From the NCBI GenBank assembly GCA_910580075.1, contig CAJTVR010000081.1:1-22116 (forward strand): a stretch of DNA of 22,116 bases, in the 5' to 3' direction. The stretch is from an uncultured Eubacterium sp. (lineage in GTDB: Bacteria; Bacillota; Clostridia; Lachnospirales; Lachnospiraceae). The position numbers and the translations under genes were made by a program. The notes beneath the pieces were generated by a model that did no database searches, had not been told where the DNA came from, and saw only the letters and a program-made list of their open reading frames with translations. Shown in pieces: positions 14,128 to 22,116 of the stretch. Position 1 is the first letter of the stretch. Every line of letters begins with the position of its first letter.

Positions 14128-15276
14128 TCAGTGATTTTCTGTCTGCAGAGCCTCTTTTAATTTATTACATACGCAGCTTATTTCTGTTCTCTCTAAATAT
14201 GGATGCATCGGCAGACATAGTACTCTTTCACATAGTTTTTCTGTTACTGGACAGTCTGCCACACAACTGCGTGTATTAGCAAATGCTCCCTGTTTATGCA
14301 TCGGCCTTGGATAATAAATCATAACAGGAATTCCCCAGTTTTTCATATGGTTACAGACAGCTGTCCGGTCTGTATGTTCCGGCAGCTGCACTGTGTACTG
14401 TGCCCAAGAGGAATAACAATTCTCTGGAACTGATGGCAGTATGAATCCCTCCATACTGTTCAGCTGCTCTGTATAAAAGTCTGCTGCCCTGTTTATATCC
14501 TCAAGTTCAAAATCTCGAAAAGCCCTGAATTTCACCTGTAAAACAGCCGCCTGCAAAGTATCCAGACGGCTGTTCATTCCCAGACGAATATTGTCATATT
14601 TATCGTCAGCGTTTTTACCATGCACTGCAATTGACCGGCATATCTGCGCTATTTCATCGTTATTTGTAAATACTGCACCCCCATCTCCATAGCATCCTAA
14701 CGGTTTTGCCGGAAAAAAAGACGTAGTACTTATATCCCCCAGACTGCACGCCCGTTTACCGCAGTATTGTCCGCCAAACCCCTGTGCACCATCCTCCAGC
14801 AGCAGCAGATGATATTTCCTGCATACCTTTCTGACTGCATTATAATCGGCTGGCAGTCCAAATAAGTCCACTGCCACAACCGCACGCGGCTTTAACTCTC
14901 CTTCTTCAAGTACTGTTTTTACTGCATGTTCCAAGGCTTCCGGGTCAATATTATAAGTATCCTGTTTTACATCCACAAAAACCGGCACAGCTCCCAAAGC
15001 CGCAGGACATTCACCGCTTGAGAAAAAAGTGAAATCTGGAACAAATACTGCATCTCCAGCCCCTATGTCATATGCCATAAGTGCTATTGTGATTGCATCA
15101 GTACCATTAGCACAGGAAATGCAGTGCTTTGTACCTGCATATTCAGCTAGTTTTTGTTCAAGCTCCGTCACCTGGCTTCCTGATATAAAATCTGCAGAAT
15201 TCATTACATCCAGAATCTGTATATCTATATCTGTTTTAAGTCTCTCATACTGACGTTTCAAATCTCTAAATTCCAT
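14128..15276 (-). CDS. DegT/DnrJ/EryC1/StrS-family sugar aminotransferase, WbpE-like
   Basis: This PLP-dependent aminotransferase acts on a nucleotide-linked keto sugar. Within the 382-residue protein counted from MEFRDLKRQYERLK, the PLP lysine is expected in SFFPAKPLGCYGDGG (about residue 191), the pyridine-binding Asp in LLLEDGAQGFG (about 162), and the phosphate-binding turn in CANGTDAITIAL. The open frame reaches 15321, but the ATG at 15276 has AAGGAAAA ten bases upstream and matches the usual family start, so I chose it. The neighbouring WbpB-like dehydrogenase and WbpD-like acetyltransferase point to the C3 amination step of a UDP-2,3-diacetamido-2,3-dideoxy-uronate pathway. That substrate is inferred from context. 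Family assignment is firm. Confidence 0.92.
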   Translation of the reverse strand: MEFRDLKRQYERLKTDIDIQILDVMNSADFISGSQVTELEQKLAEYAGTKHCISCANGTDAITIALMAYDIGAGDAVFVPDFTFFSSGECPAALGAVPVFVDVKQDTYNIDPEALEHAVKTVLEEGELKPRAVVAVDLFGLPADYNAVRKVCRKYHLLLLEDGAQGFGGQYCGKRACSLGDISTTSFFPAKPLGCYGDGGAVFTNNDEIAQICRSIAVHGKNADDKYDNIRLGMNSRLDTLQAAVLQVKFRAFRDFELEDINRAADFYTEQLNSMEGFILPSVPENCYSSWAQYTVQLPEHTDRTAVCNHMKNWGIPVMIYYPRPMHKQGAFANTRSCVADCPVTEKLCERVLCLPMHPYLERTEISCVCNKLKEALQTENH

Positions 15277-15382
15277 TGACCATATTTTCCTTAAAAATTT
15301 CTTTTCTATTACAAAATACATAGTCTGCTATCCATTTTCTCTGACAAAATAGCAGCTAGTATTTTCATGAAACTCTTTTTAT

Positions 15383-16798
15383 TTATTCAAATTCTGATAA
15401 AACTTCATGCATTGCCTGTTTTAATAACTGTTTATGCCCAGAACCGAAAAACTTCCTGCTTTCTTCCAAAACCGCATTTTCATTTATGCCTGCCAGATGC
15501 TTAATGCATGCTTCCATTTTTTCCATATCTTCCACAAGCATCACTGATTTTGTATCCGGAAAAAAATTCAATTTCATGTTCTTTGCAGTATCATTTATTT
15601 TGACCAATATTACAGGTGTACCAAATGCAAGAGATTCATATGCACAAGAAGAAGCAACTGTAGCTGTTACATCACTGTTCTGCATACATTGGTACACATC
15701 TAATTCACTTTCTATAACAAGATTTCTTTCCTTTACTTTTTTATGGTATGCTTTCATCAGCCTGGGAACAAAAACAATTCCATATTGATCCTGCCGGCGG
15801 GCAAATTGAATAAAAAATTTCAATAATTCTTTATCCAGATATGTCTGACTGGCAACTGTTATAATACATTTACCGTTCCAGTTTCTATACTTTTTGTTAA
15901 ACAGCTCTGTATTTTTACTTTTAGCAGCCTTCAATTCTTCAATATAATAATTTCCTATCACTTTCACGGCATTTTTATCATATATTTTTTCTGATACAAA
16001 GGTTTTAAATCTTTCACCAAATACAAACAGAAAATCTGGATATGGAGCTTTTTCAATTTTCTTTTCAGTGTTATATGCAGTATGGCTATGCATAATAATT
16101 CCATGAGAAAACTCTATGACAGGGATGTGCATCTCTTTCGCAGCATATATTGCAGCCAGCTTATCCAATTCATAATAAGAAACCATGTATATATACCCCG
16201 GCTTTATTCTGGCAAACCACTTTCGATAAAATTTTATCAGCGTCAATAAACGTAACGTCATCTGACGCAGATTGTTCTTAAGTCCTAATTCAGCATAAAT
16301 CCTGTCAGCGGTCTGTCTGCCCTCGTATTTGGTCTCATCAAATTTAAGAATTCTGCTTCCAATAGCCCCTATATATCTGATAACATCCTGATCTATATAT
16401 TTATCTGTAAATCTTATTTGAGTATTACTGGAAAACCCAACAACCGGTATCAGCTTTTCAGTATTCTTTAATATTTCATTAGTTATTTTTTCTATGTACC
16501 GTCCATTACAATACCTCTGCTGTCCTGAGTCTGTATACAGCAAATCAGCATGTTTCAGATTAAACAATCCAGGACTGGATACCCGGATACTGTTCAATAA
16601 TCTGACAAATTTACTCTCATTTTTTTTGTATCTTGTACTCCATAACTCCATACCTGAACTGATTTCTTCATAAAGTTGATATTCCATATATAAATCATTT
16701 CTTATAAAAGGCCACAGACAAATACCATCATATTTTATGCCTTCGACATTATATTTTCTTTCAATTTCATACAATTTTTCATATGCGTTATCTCTCAT
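15383..16798 (-). CDS. Probable GT-B-fold glycosyltransferase, family not identified
   Basis: This 471-residue soluble protein has no membrane segment apart from a modest hydrophobic stretch near residues 180-220. Toward the middle it reads YELDKLAAIYAAKEMHIPV and EFSHGIIMHSHTAYN. In the C-terminal half it has ASSCAYESLAFGTPVILVK. This arrangement, with a His-Gly site and a late E-S-L-A-F-G-T-P-V helix start, recalls GT-B transferases and capsule/polysialic acid type enzymes. I infer that it transfers a sugar during repeat-unit assembly, because it sits 12 bases from the wzx gene and no other transferase is in view. The gene is strikingly AT-rich (about 28-35% GC in lines spot-counted) compared with capE. 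It could instead be a different capsule protein with this fold. Confidence 0.62.
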   Translation of the reverse strand: MRDNAYEKLYEIERKYNVEGIKYDGICLWPFIRNDLYMEYQLYEEISSGMELWSTRYKKNESKFVRLLNSIRVSSPGLFNLKHADLLYTDSGQQRYCNGRYIEKITNEILKNTEKLIPVVGFSSNTQIRFTDKYIDQDVIRYIGAIGSRILKFDETKYEGRQTADRIYAELGLKNNLRQMTLRLLTLIKFYRKWFARIKPGYIYMVSYYELDKLAAIYAAKEMHIPVIEFSHGIIMHSHTAYNTEKKIEKAPYPDFLFVFGERFKTFVSEKIYDKNAVKVIGNYYIEELKAAKSKNTELFNKKYRNWNGKCIITVASQTYLDKELLKFFIQFARRQDQYGIVFVPRLMKAYHKKVKERNLVIESELDVYQCMQNSDVTATVASSCAYESLAFGTPVILVKINDTAKNMKLNFFPDTKSVMLVEDMEKMEACIKHLAGINENAVLEESRKFFGSGHKQLLKQAMHEVLSEFE

Positions 16799-16810
16799 AT
16801 TTTCCTCACA

Positions 16811-18208
16811 CTAAAAATTTATTATAAAATTCTTATTCTTATATATATATACCAGCAGCAGCACTCCTAAAAGAACAGCACCTCCCCACCGTATTATCCA
16901 CATGTCCATAAAAACATAGAAACATGCAGCTGAAAGCATACATCCTGCAGAACCCGCGAAGTAAAACTTCATTCTAAATTCGAATTTCTTTATTTTCCTT
17001 CTCGCATTATAATCATGAAAGATAATCATAAATATCGAAGATAATAATGTTGCAGCTGCTGCTCCCACTCCTTTTATATGCGGTATAAGCAGATAATTTA
17101 ATCCAATATTAATCAAAGCAGCAGATATCGTTCCCCACATAATCATTTTTGTCTTTTCATTGTAAAACTCATGATTTGCTGGAAAAGAATATAAAAAATC
17201 AGCATAACATGCCATTGCAGCTAACGGAATCAGTATCATGCCACTCCAATAATCACTCGGAGCAATTACCTTAAATACTTCTGGAGAACAAAGTATAAAA
17301 CCCATTGTTATGATAGTAAATACAACACAATACACTTTTTCTCCCTGTCTGATCTTTGAAATCTTCCCCTGTTTTTTATAATCATAATAAAAAGGTGTCC
17401 ATGCCTGATTAAAAGCTGCCGTTAGAATACTCACAATTAATGCTAATGTATAAGTCAGACTGTATATTCCTGTTTCTTCTTCTCCCGCAATCTGCTTTAA
17501 CATTATTCTGTCACTCTGTCCAAGAATTATCCCTCCCAGCCCATGAAAAATAATTGGAATTGTAAGCCTCAGACAATATCCCCAGTACTGTCTGTCAAAT
17601 AATTTTCTGCCTCTTCCAAAAATAACAGCTGCTTCTATAACTGCAATTATAACAGACGGGAAAAATGTACCTAATATTCTTCCTGTATATCTGTCACTTT
17701 CCATATGAATAATCAGAAAATAAGAAAGAAAAACACTGCTTACTGCATAAATAATTGAAATAAACGTTTTTCTATCTGCCTTATACTGCAGCTCTAACTT
17801 AGCGGAAAAGAGTTCAAATATAAAATTGCTAAAAGCCTGCGTAACTAATACCGGTATCAGATATTCATGAAAACCCAGCAAATGGCTAAGCGGCGTTTTA
17901 AATATAATTCCAGCCAGAAAAAATACAGCATAGGACCATATTGATATCCCTAAAATACTTGATGCATACTGTTCAAATCTGTCTTCACCAAACTTCATTT
18001 TTGCCTGTGCCAAAGAACCAAAGGTCTGTAATCCAACAACCAGCTGCAGCATAGATACCCATGTAGAAAAAGCAGATGTCTGCCCATAATCTGCCGGAGA
18101 TAAAATCCTTGTAAAGACCGGAGCCGAAATAAAACTAATTCCCTGCACAAATAATTTTCCTGTCAGCTGCCATCCGATTATACTTGTAATATTCTTTCTT
18201 TTTCCCAT
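16811..18208 (-). CDS. wzx: Polysaccharide flippase of the Wzx/MOP superfamily
   Basis: Wzx proteins move undecaprenyl-linked repeat units across the cytoplasmic membrane. The 465-residue protein is hydrophobic throughout, with about 12-14 predicted helices. It begins with the typical GWQLTGKLFVQGISFISAP segment and FTRILSPADYGQTSAF, a family signature after helix 1. A central GLGGIILGQSDRIMLKQI and YSLTYTLALIVSILTAAFNQ mark the second half. It ends in a hydrophobic pair and YKNKNF. It starts nine bases after the HisF-like gene. The Wzx assignment implies a Wzx/Wzy-dependent route, but no Wzy polymerase is in the window. The sequence is AT-rich, like the adjoining transferase gene. Confidence 0.9.
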   Translation of the reverse strand: MGKRKNITSIIGWQLTGKLFVQGISFISAPVFTRILSPADYGQTSAFSTWVSMLQLVVGLQTFGSLAQAKMKFGEDRFEQYASSILGISIWSYAVFFLAGIIFKTPLSHLLGFHEYLIPVLVTQAFSNFIFELFSAKLELQYKADRKTFISIIYAVSSVFLSYFLIIHMESDRYTGRILGTFFPSVIIAVIEAAVIFGRGRKLFDRQYWGYCLRLTIPIIFHGLGGIILGQSDRIMLKQIAGEEETGIYSLTYTLALIVSILTAAFNQAWTPFYYDYKKQGKISKIRQGEKVYCVVFTIITMGFILCSPEVFKVIAPSDYWSGMILIPLAAMACYADFLYSFPANHEFYNEKTKMIMWGTISAALINIGLNYLLIPHIKGVGAAAATLLSSIFMIIFHDYNARRKIKKFEFRMKFYFAGSAGCMLSAACFYVFMDMWIIRWGGAVLLGVLLLVYIYKNKNFIINF

Positions 18209-18217
18209 GCAGGCCTG

Positions 18218-18976
18218 CTATTCAAACACCTTTCCAATTTCTTCTTTATCCGGATAATTAATCAAAACAGCCTTTTTTCTTCCCCAGTATACAAACAGGC
18301 TTCCGGCTGCTGCTGCACTTGCTCCAGCATCAGCCACATCCCTGCAGTCTTTCAATGTCCCTGCACCGCCACAGGCTGTCACCGGTACACCAACTGCCTT
18401 TGTAATATCTCTTATCAGTTCTATATCATATCCCTCACATACGCCATCGTTATCTATCGAATTAATCAGTATTTCTCCGGCTCCATACCGTTCCATATTA
18501 ACCGCATGCTCAACAGGATCTATATTGAGCTGCACCGATCCGTTTTTAATATAAACTTTTCTTTCCCCGCTCTCTGCTCTTCTTACATCCATAGCTCCAA
18601 CAATACTTTGTGACCCAAAAATTTCTGATGCTTCCGATAATATCTGATAAGAAATACCCAGCGCAGCATTAACAGACACTTTTTCAAATCCAATTTCAAA
18701 CAGCCTTCGAATTTCATCCGTGTTTGTGATGCCGCCTCCATAACACACCGGCATAAAACATTGCTGTGCAATTTTGGCCAGATATTTATAATCCGGACCC
18801 CTTCCATGTTTTGAAGCACTGATATCCAGAAAAATGAGTTCATCAACCTCACTGTCATTATAAATTCTCACAGCATTCATCGGATCACCAAGATACCTCC
18901 CGGCTGCAAATTTAACTGTTTTCACCAAACCCTGACCGTCCAGCAGCAGACAGGGGATAATTCTGTTATGATACAT
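18218..18976 (-). CDS. hisF2: HisF-like ammonia-channel partner of the sugar amidotransferase
   Basis: This (beta/alpha)8-barrel paralogue of imidazole glycerol phosphate synthase cyclase has 252 residues: RIIPCLLLDGQGLVKT (5-20), NDSEVDELIFLDIS (40-53), CYGGGI (78-83), GAGEILINSIDNDG and TACGGAGTL. Aligned without gaps to Thermotoga HisF (RIIACLDVKDG), the catalytic Asp11 is Leu11, while the second catalytic Asp is kept at position 130 (GAMDVRR). Loss of one acid argues against histidine synthesis. It matches the HisF2 type found with WbpG and HisH2 in O-antigen loci, where the barrel carries ammonia to the sugar amidotransferase. Its start overlaps the HisH stop by one base (TAATG). No other his genes are near. 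Confidence 0.9.
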   Translation of the reverse strand: MYHNRIIPCLLLDGQGLVKTVKFAAGRYLGDPMNAVRIYNDSEVDELIFLDISASKHGRGPDYKYLAKIAQQCFMPVCYGGGITNTDEIRRLFEIGFEKVSVNAALGISYQILSEASEIFGSQSIVGAMDVRRAESGERKVYIKNGSVQLNIDPVEHAVNMERYGAGEILINSIDNDGVCEGYDIELIRDITKAVGVPVTACGGAGTLKDCRDVADAGASAAAAGSLFVYWGRKKAVLINYPDKEEIGKVFE

Positions 18977-19620
18977 TAAACTTTCTCCAAAAAATTGTGC
19001 AGTATTCTCATACCATACTTATGACTCTTTTCTGGATGAAACTGCACTCCTACAATGTTTCCATGCCCTATGATTGAATGGATTCGGATTCCATACTCCG
19101 TTTCAGCCAGTACATCTTTTTCTCTGTCACATGCTGCATAATACGAATGAACAAAATAATATCTTGGATTATCCTGCAGATGCTCAAATAAAGGAGAATC
19201 CGGCTTCTTAATTGTGATATAATCCCATCCCATGTGAGGAACCTTATACACTGACTTATTTAGATTAAATTTCTTAACCATTCCATCAATCAATCCCAGC
19301 CCGTCACAATCCCCTTCTTCACTATGAGACAGCAAAAGCTGCATTCCCAGGCATATACCTAAAATCGGCTTTTTATTCTGAATGACTGCATACCTGATAT
19401 CAGCTTCAAGGCCCAGACTTCTGATATTCTCCATTGCCTTTTTATAATTCCCAACACCTGGAAGTATCAGCCGGTCTGCTGAACGTATAAGTTCACGGTC
19501 ATTTGTAAGAGTGCTGTCATATCCCAGATAACGCAGCATATTCCGAATGGAGCTGATATTTCCCATTCCATAATCTATAATAATGATTGTTCCATTTTTC
19601 GCCATATTTAAAGTTTCCAT
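18976..19620 (-). CDS. hisH2: HisH-like glutamine amidotransferase partner
   Basis: This class I glutaminase releases ammonia from glutamine. The 214-residue protein has DYGMGNISSIRNML (16-29), the oxyanion strand LPGVGNYKKAM (53-63), the nucleophile Cys90 in GICLGMQLL (88-96), and the His195/Glu197 pair in VQFHPEKSH (192-200). All catalytic residues are therefore kept, unlike in its HisF partner. Placement beside a WbpG-like gene and a modified HisF indicates that it feeds sugar amidination rather than histidine synthesis. The ATG at 19620 has only a weak AGAAAG site; ATG at residue 6 is an alternative. The 88-base gap before it holds no terminator. Confidence 0.9.
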   Translation of the reverse strand: METLNMAKNGTIIIIDYGMGNISSIRNMLRYLGYDSTLTNDRELIRSADRLILPGVGNYKKAMENIRSLGLEADIRYAVIQNKKPILGICLGMQLLLSHSEEGDCDGLGLIDGMVKKFNLNKSVYKVPHMGWDYITIKKPDSPLFEHLQDNPRYYFVHSYYAACDREKDVLAETEYGIRIHSIIGHGNIVGVQFHPEKSHKYGMRILHNFLEKV

Positions 19621-19708
19621 TTCTTTCTGATTTTGTATAGCCAGATATATTCAGGAAAAGCAATCAGATATAACAGGCGGTAATATATTCTTTTTATAAC
19701 ATTTCTCA

Positions 19709-20812
19709 TCACACTGCCCGCCTTATCTTTTTCATTAACCTTCCCCAGAAATCATTTTCATAACTTGGATAATCATCAAAAGTTTTCAGCGGTGCGTTCA
19801 TGAGCGCATCAAACTCTTCTCTTCCTATTTCCATCTTTTCACAAAAATACTCAATATCCCTTTCTACACTTCGTTCATCATACAGCGGGAGCTCCAATTC
19901 GCAAATCGCTTCCTCTCTGGTGATCTGCCCGGACACAATCAGACTGGACAAATGCATCTTTCTTTTATCGAATCCGAACTTTTCCGGAAGGATATAGGTC
20001 TGATAAAAACGCGTATAAAACGACTCATAATGCTTGCCTCCATAATCTCTCCACCCATATTTTTTCATCAGTTCCTGCTTTGCTTTCTGTTTGTTGTAAT
20101 CAATATAATTAAGCACATCAAACCATTTTATCTTTTCGTTAAAATACATTTTGGTCATCCTTGTAAAATAGGGATATGTTACAAGAGGAATGGTACCAAA
20201 CCGTTTATGTATTCCCTTAATATATTTCCAGTCTCCATGACCATGAGACCATGCTCTTGGCATAACAGACTCGGTTTCAGAATTAACACCTAAAACTGCA
20301 TACTTCACTTGATAAAAATCTGCTGCAAGAGCTAAAGCAGGCATAATAAACTGATCTGTAGGTATCTCACAGTCAGGTGTTGATGATTTCAAAAATGCAA
20401 GCTGCAAATCCCTAAATTCCTGCCAGTTTAAAACGTACGTATACAAATCAGTATCTGTAATTTCCATAAGTTTTTTTATATTATAAACTGACAGCTCTGT
20501 ATTCCAGCCATTATCCACATGGACGGCCAGAGTTCTTAAACCAAGTTCTTTTAACTTGCAAATGACATAACAGCTGTCTACACCTCCGCTGATTCCTACC
20601 ACACAGTCATATTCTCTTCCCCGGCCATCTTTTTTCATCTGCTCAATGTATGCCATCAGATTAAATTTTTTCTTCCTGTCCCGAAGGTCTGCCACATATT
20701 TTTCAGCGTTTTTGCAATGACTGCATACACCATTATCATCAAATTTAATATCTGGATCAGTTGTATCCATCACACATCTGACACACTGCTGATATTCTTT
20801 CATTTCAGGCAT
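19709..20812 (-). CDS. wbpG: N-acetyl sugar amidotransferase, WbpG/PseA family
   Basis: WbpG-type enzymes activate an N-acetyl group of a nucleotide sugar with ATP and replace its oxygen with ammonia supplied by HisH/HisF, giving an acetamidino group. With the start used here (367 residues) the protein has an N-terminal four-cysteine site, C10-x2-C13 in CVRCVMDTTDPDI and C30-x2-C33 in CSHCKN. The PP-loop SGGVDS is at 75-80. Further family stretches are AVHVDNGWN, TPTDQF-type sequence (CEIPTDQFIMPALALA) and GVNSETES. The open frame extends to 20845, inside the acetyltransferase gene. I chose ATG 20812 because homologues start just before the first cysteine pair; ATG 20803, directly after the upstream TGA, is equally possible. 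Confidence 0.9.
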   Translation of the reverse strand: MPEMKEYQQCVRCVMDTTDPDIKFDDNGVCSHCKNAEKYVADLRDRKKKFNLMAYIEQMKKDGRGREYDCVVGISGGVDSCYVICKLKELGLRTLAVHVDNGWNTELSVYNIKKLMEITDTDLYTYVLNWQEFRDLQLAFLKSSTPDCEIPTDQFIMPALALAADFYQVKYAVLGVNSETESVMPRAWSHGHGDWKYIKGIHKRFGTIPLVTYPYFTRMTKMYFNEKIKWFDVLNYIDYNKQKAKQELMKKYGWRDYGGKHYESFYTRFYQTYILPEKFGFDKRKMHLSSLIVSGQITREEAICELELPLYDERSVERDIEYFCEKMEIGREEFDALMNAPLKTFDDYPSYENDFWGRLMKKIRRAV

Positions 20813-21389
20813 TCTGCTCCATCTTCCTTTTCCATAAAGTTCCATTTTCCATCTGATACTCTCTTTTGCAGCTGCTGCACTTCAGATTCCCCTCCAGTAC
20901 CTGGCCGCATTCACACACCCAGCCTACCTGTTCTGCCGGAACACCAGCCACAAGCGAATAATCCTTTACGTCCTTCGTCACAACTGCTCCCGCTGCTATC
21001 ATTGCGAACCTGCCAACCGTACTGCCACAGACAATCGTACAGTTCGCGCCCAGCGAAGCGTCATGTTTCACCAGCGTCTTTTTATACTTCCCATTCTTTG
21101 GATATCTCGACCTCGGTGATGTATCATTCGTAAACACACAGGACGGCCCGCAGAAAACATAATCTTCCAGTTCCACACCTTCATAAACAGATACATTATT
21201 CTGTACTTTCACTCCGTTACCAAGAACCGCACGGCTGGATATATTTACATTCTGCCCTAATGAACAGTTCTTTCCTATTCTTGCACCAGACTGGATATGA
21301 GAAAAATGCCATATTTTCGTCCCTTCTCCTATTTCTGTCCCTTCATCCACTATGCTTGTCGGATGAACAAAATAACCATCATTCATCAT
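20805..21389 (-). CDS. UDP-amino-sugar N-acetyltransferase, WbpD/WlbB-like (left-handed beta-helix)
   Basis: This hexapeptide-repeat acetyltransferase would use acetyl-CoA to acetylate the 3-amino group made by the WbpE-like enzyme. Repeats run from HPTSIVDEGTEIGEGTKIW through ARIGKNCSLGQNV and GVELEDYVFCGPSCVF. GANCTIVCGSTVGRFAMI and AGAVVTKDVKDYSLVAGVPA complete the helix. The C-terminus has a small four-cysteine module (CECGQVLEG, then CSSCKREY), common in this subfamily. The open frame reaches 21437, into the oxidoreductase gene. I place the start at ATG 21389 because AGGAA lies six bases upstream and the conserved region begins at NDGYFVHPTS. ATG 21386 and 21395 are alternatives. The gene overlaps or abuts both neighbours, as in a coupled operon. 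Confidence 0.9.
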   Translation of the reverse strand: MMNDGYFVHPTSIVDEGTEIGEGTKIWHFSHIQSGARIGKNCSLGQNVNISSRAVLGNGVKVQNNVSVYEGVELEDYVFCGPSCVFTNDTSPRSRYPKNGKYKKTLVKHDASLGANCTIVCGSTVGRFAMIAAGAVVTKDVKDYSLVAGVPAEQVGWVCECGQVLEGNLKCSSCKREYQMENGTLWKRKMEQNA

Positions 21390-21391
21390 TT

Positions 21392-22116
21392 TCATTTCCT
21401 GTTTCCAAATCTGCCGGCAAAGTCCATGACTGAGCACTGATTCAATGGAAATTTTATTGTCCTGCCTTCTGCTGCTGATTTATATATTGCCAGAACAAGC
21501 TCTAAAGATTTTTTTCCAGCCTGGGCATTGACATATGGTTCACGGTTATGCTCAATCGCATCAATCATATCTTTATACAGCGGTGTATGTCCAAATCCAT
21601 ATACATCCGGCGGGTCTTCCGCATATTCAGCCATCACCATTTTAGGATCATCAAGACCATCTGCAAATCTCCACTCTTCTATTTTGTTTACACTCTGTCC
21701 CCCGGCTTTGACAGTTCCTTTTTCTCCAAATAAATAAAGCGTTTCTTCCAGATTTTGCGGATAAAGATTTGTCGTCCCCTCAATTATTCCATAAGAACCA
21801 TTTTTAAATTTTACAAGTGCAATTCCTAAATCTTCCGCTTCAATATAATCATGATTCAGTCTGTCTGTCATGCCAGACACTTCTTCTATTTCATCCCCCA
21901 TCATCCAGCGTAATAAATCAATATTATGAATGCACTGATTCATAAGCGCTCCGCCGTCCTGTTCCCATGTTCCGCGCCATTCTGCCTGGGAATAGTATTC
22001 CCTGTCCCTGCACCAGCGGATGTGGGCTGTTCCGTAAAACATTTTTCCAAAACGGTTCTTATTGATATGCTCCCCATATGGTAGACAATGGAAATATCCA
22101 AAAACTATCATATGAG
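21392..22116 (-). CDS. Gfo/Idh/MocA-family sugar oxidoreductase, WlbA/WbpB-like, 5' part outside the window
   Basis: These NAD-dependent enzymes oxidise C3 of a UDP-N-acetyl-hexuronic acid before transamination. The visible part is the C-terminal substrate domain: RFGKMFYGTAHIRWCRD, RGTWEQDGGALMNQCIHNID (Gfo/Idh/MocA signature with the His-Asp pair), EDLGIALVKFKNGSYG and the tail GRTIKFPLNQ. The Rossmann domain, usually about 120 residues, must lie beyond 22116, so the ATG at 22111 is internal and not the start. The residues nearest the edge (GYFHCLPYGEHINKNRFGK) fit the family less well than the rest, so a local frameshift there cannot be excluded. Together with the next two genes it gives the oxidise-aminate-acetylate order of a diacetamido-uronate pathway. 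Confidence 0.88.
   Translation of the reverse strand, partial: HMIVFGYFHCLPYGEHINKNRFGKMFYGTAHIRWCRDREYYSQAEWRGTWEQDGGALMNQCIHNIDLLRWMMGDEIEEVSGMTDRLNHDYIEAEDLGIALVKFKNGSYGIIEGTTNLYPQNLEETLYLFGEKGTVKAGGQSVNKIEEWRFADGLDDPKMVMAEYAEDPPDVYGFGHTPLYKDMIDAIEHNREPYVNAQAGKKSLELVLAIYKSAAEGRTIKFPLNQCSVMDFAGRFGNRK

Noticed and set aside
18218..19620. Histidine biosynthesis hisH-hisF operon
   Set aside because: No other his genes, direct linkage to a WbpG-like gene, and Leu in place of catalytic Asp11 in the HisF-like protein.

Overview
The window looks like chromosomal DNA of a gut-type Firmicute, most likely a Lachnospiraceae member (Blautia, Dorea or Mediterraneibacter-like). This is inferred from protein style: an S21 protein typical of low-GC Gram-positives, a LoaP-type NusG paralogue, a small two-helix membrane protein, a protein with the N-terminal signature FVTNSSSSF next to a radical SAM/SPASM gene, and strong AGGAGG ribosome binding sites. 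I could not run a taxonomic search.

Layout. (1) Bases 1-1140 hold no convincing gene. They contain pieces of a repeat family: an element with 68-base terminal inverted repeats at 810-1087, an oppositely oriented copy cut by the left window edge, and fragments of both ends. (2) At 1242 lies a small membrane protein (+), then a strong bidirectional terminator, then convergent cysD-cysN (-, ATP sulfurylase), a YdiB-like shikimate/quinate dehydrogenase (-) and rpsU (-). (3) Between rpsU and a membrane-anchored MutS-family ATPase (+, 6157-7971) lie a perfect TTGACA/TATAAT promoter and a half-copy of the repeat. (4) From 8187 to the right edge every gene is on the minus strand. Reading with transcription, from right to left: a partial WlbA/WbpB-like oxidoreductase, WbpD-like acetyltransferase, WbpG-like sugar amidotransferase, HisH-like and HisF-like partners, Wzx flippase, a probable glycosyltransferase, a WbpE-like aminotransferase, then capE-capF-capG for UDP-L-FucNAc. 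After these come a two-gene cassette with its own promoter (FVTNSSSSF protein plus a decayed radical SAM/SPASM gene) and a LoaP-like antiterminator with an extra KOW domain.

How it fits together. The right-hand 12 kb is one end of a surface polysaccharide (capsule or O-antigen-like) locus. One set of enzymes would build a 2,3-diacetamido-2,3-dideoxy-uronic acid type sugar and convert an N-acetyl into an acetamidino group, using ammonia passed from HisH through the HisF-like protein to WbpG. A second set builds UDP-L-FucNAc. Wzx would flip the lipid-linked repeat unit. The initiating transferase, Wzy polymerase, UDP-GlcNAc 6-dehydrogenase and most glycosyltransferases are not seen and would have to lie beyond the right edge or elsewhere. 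By spot counts of single 60-base lines, GC content falls from about 53% in capE to about 28-35% in the glycosyltransferase gene, so the locus looks assembled from modules.

Most worth a second look: the structured repeat family, the FVTNSSSSF/radical SAM cassette with its internal deletion, the two-KOW LoaP-like protein at the 3' end of the locus, and the HisF-like protein that lacks one catalytic Asp of true HisF.
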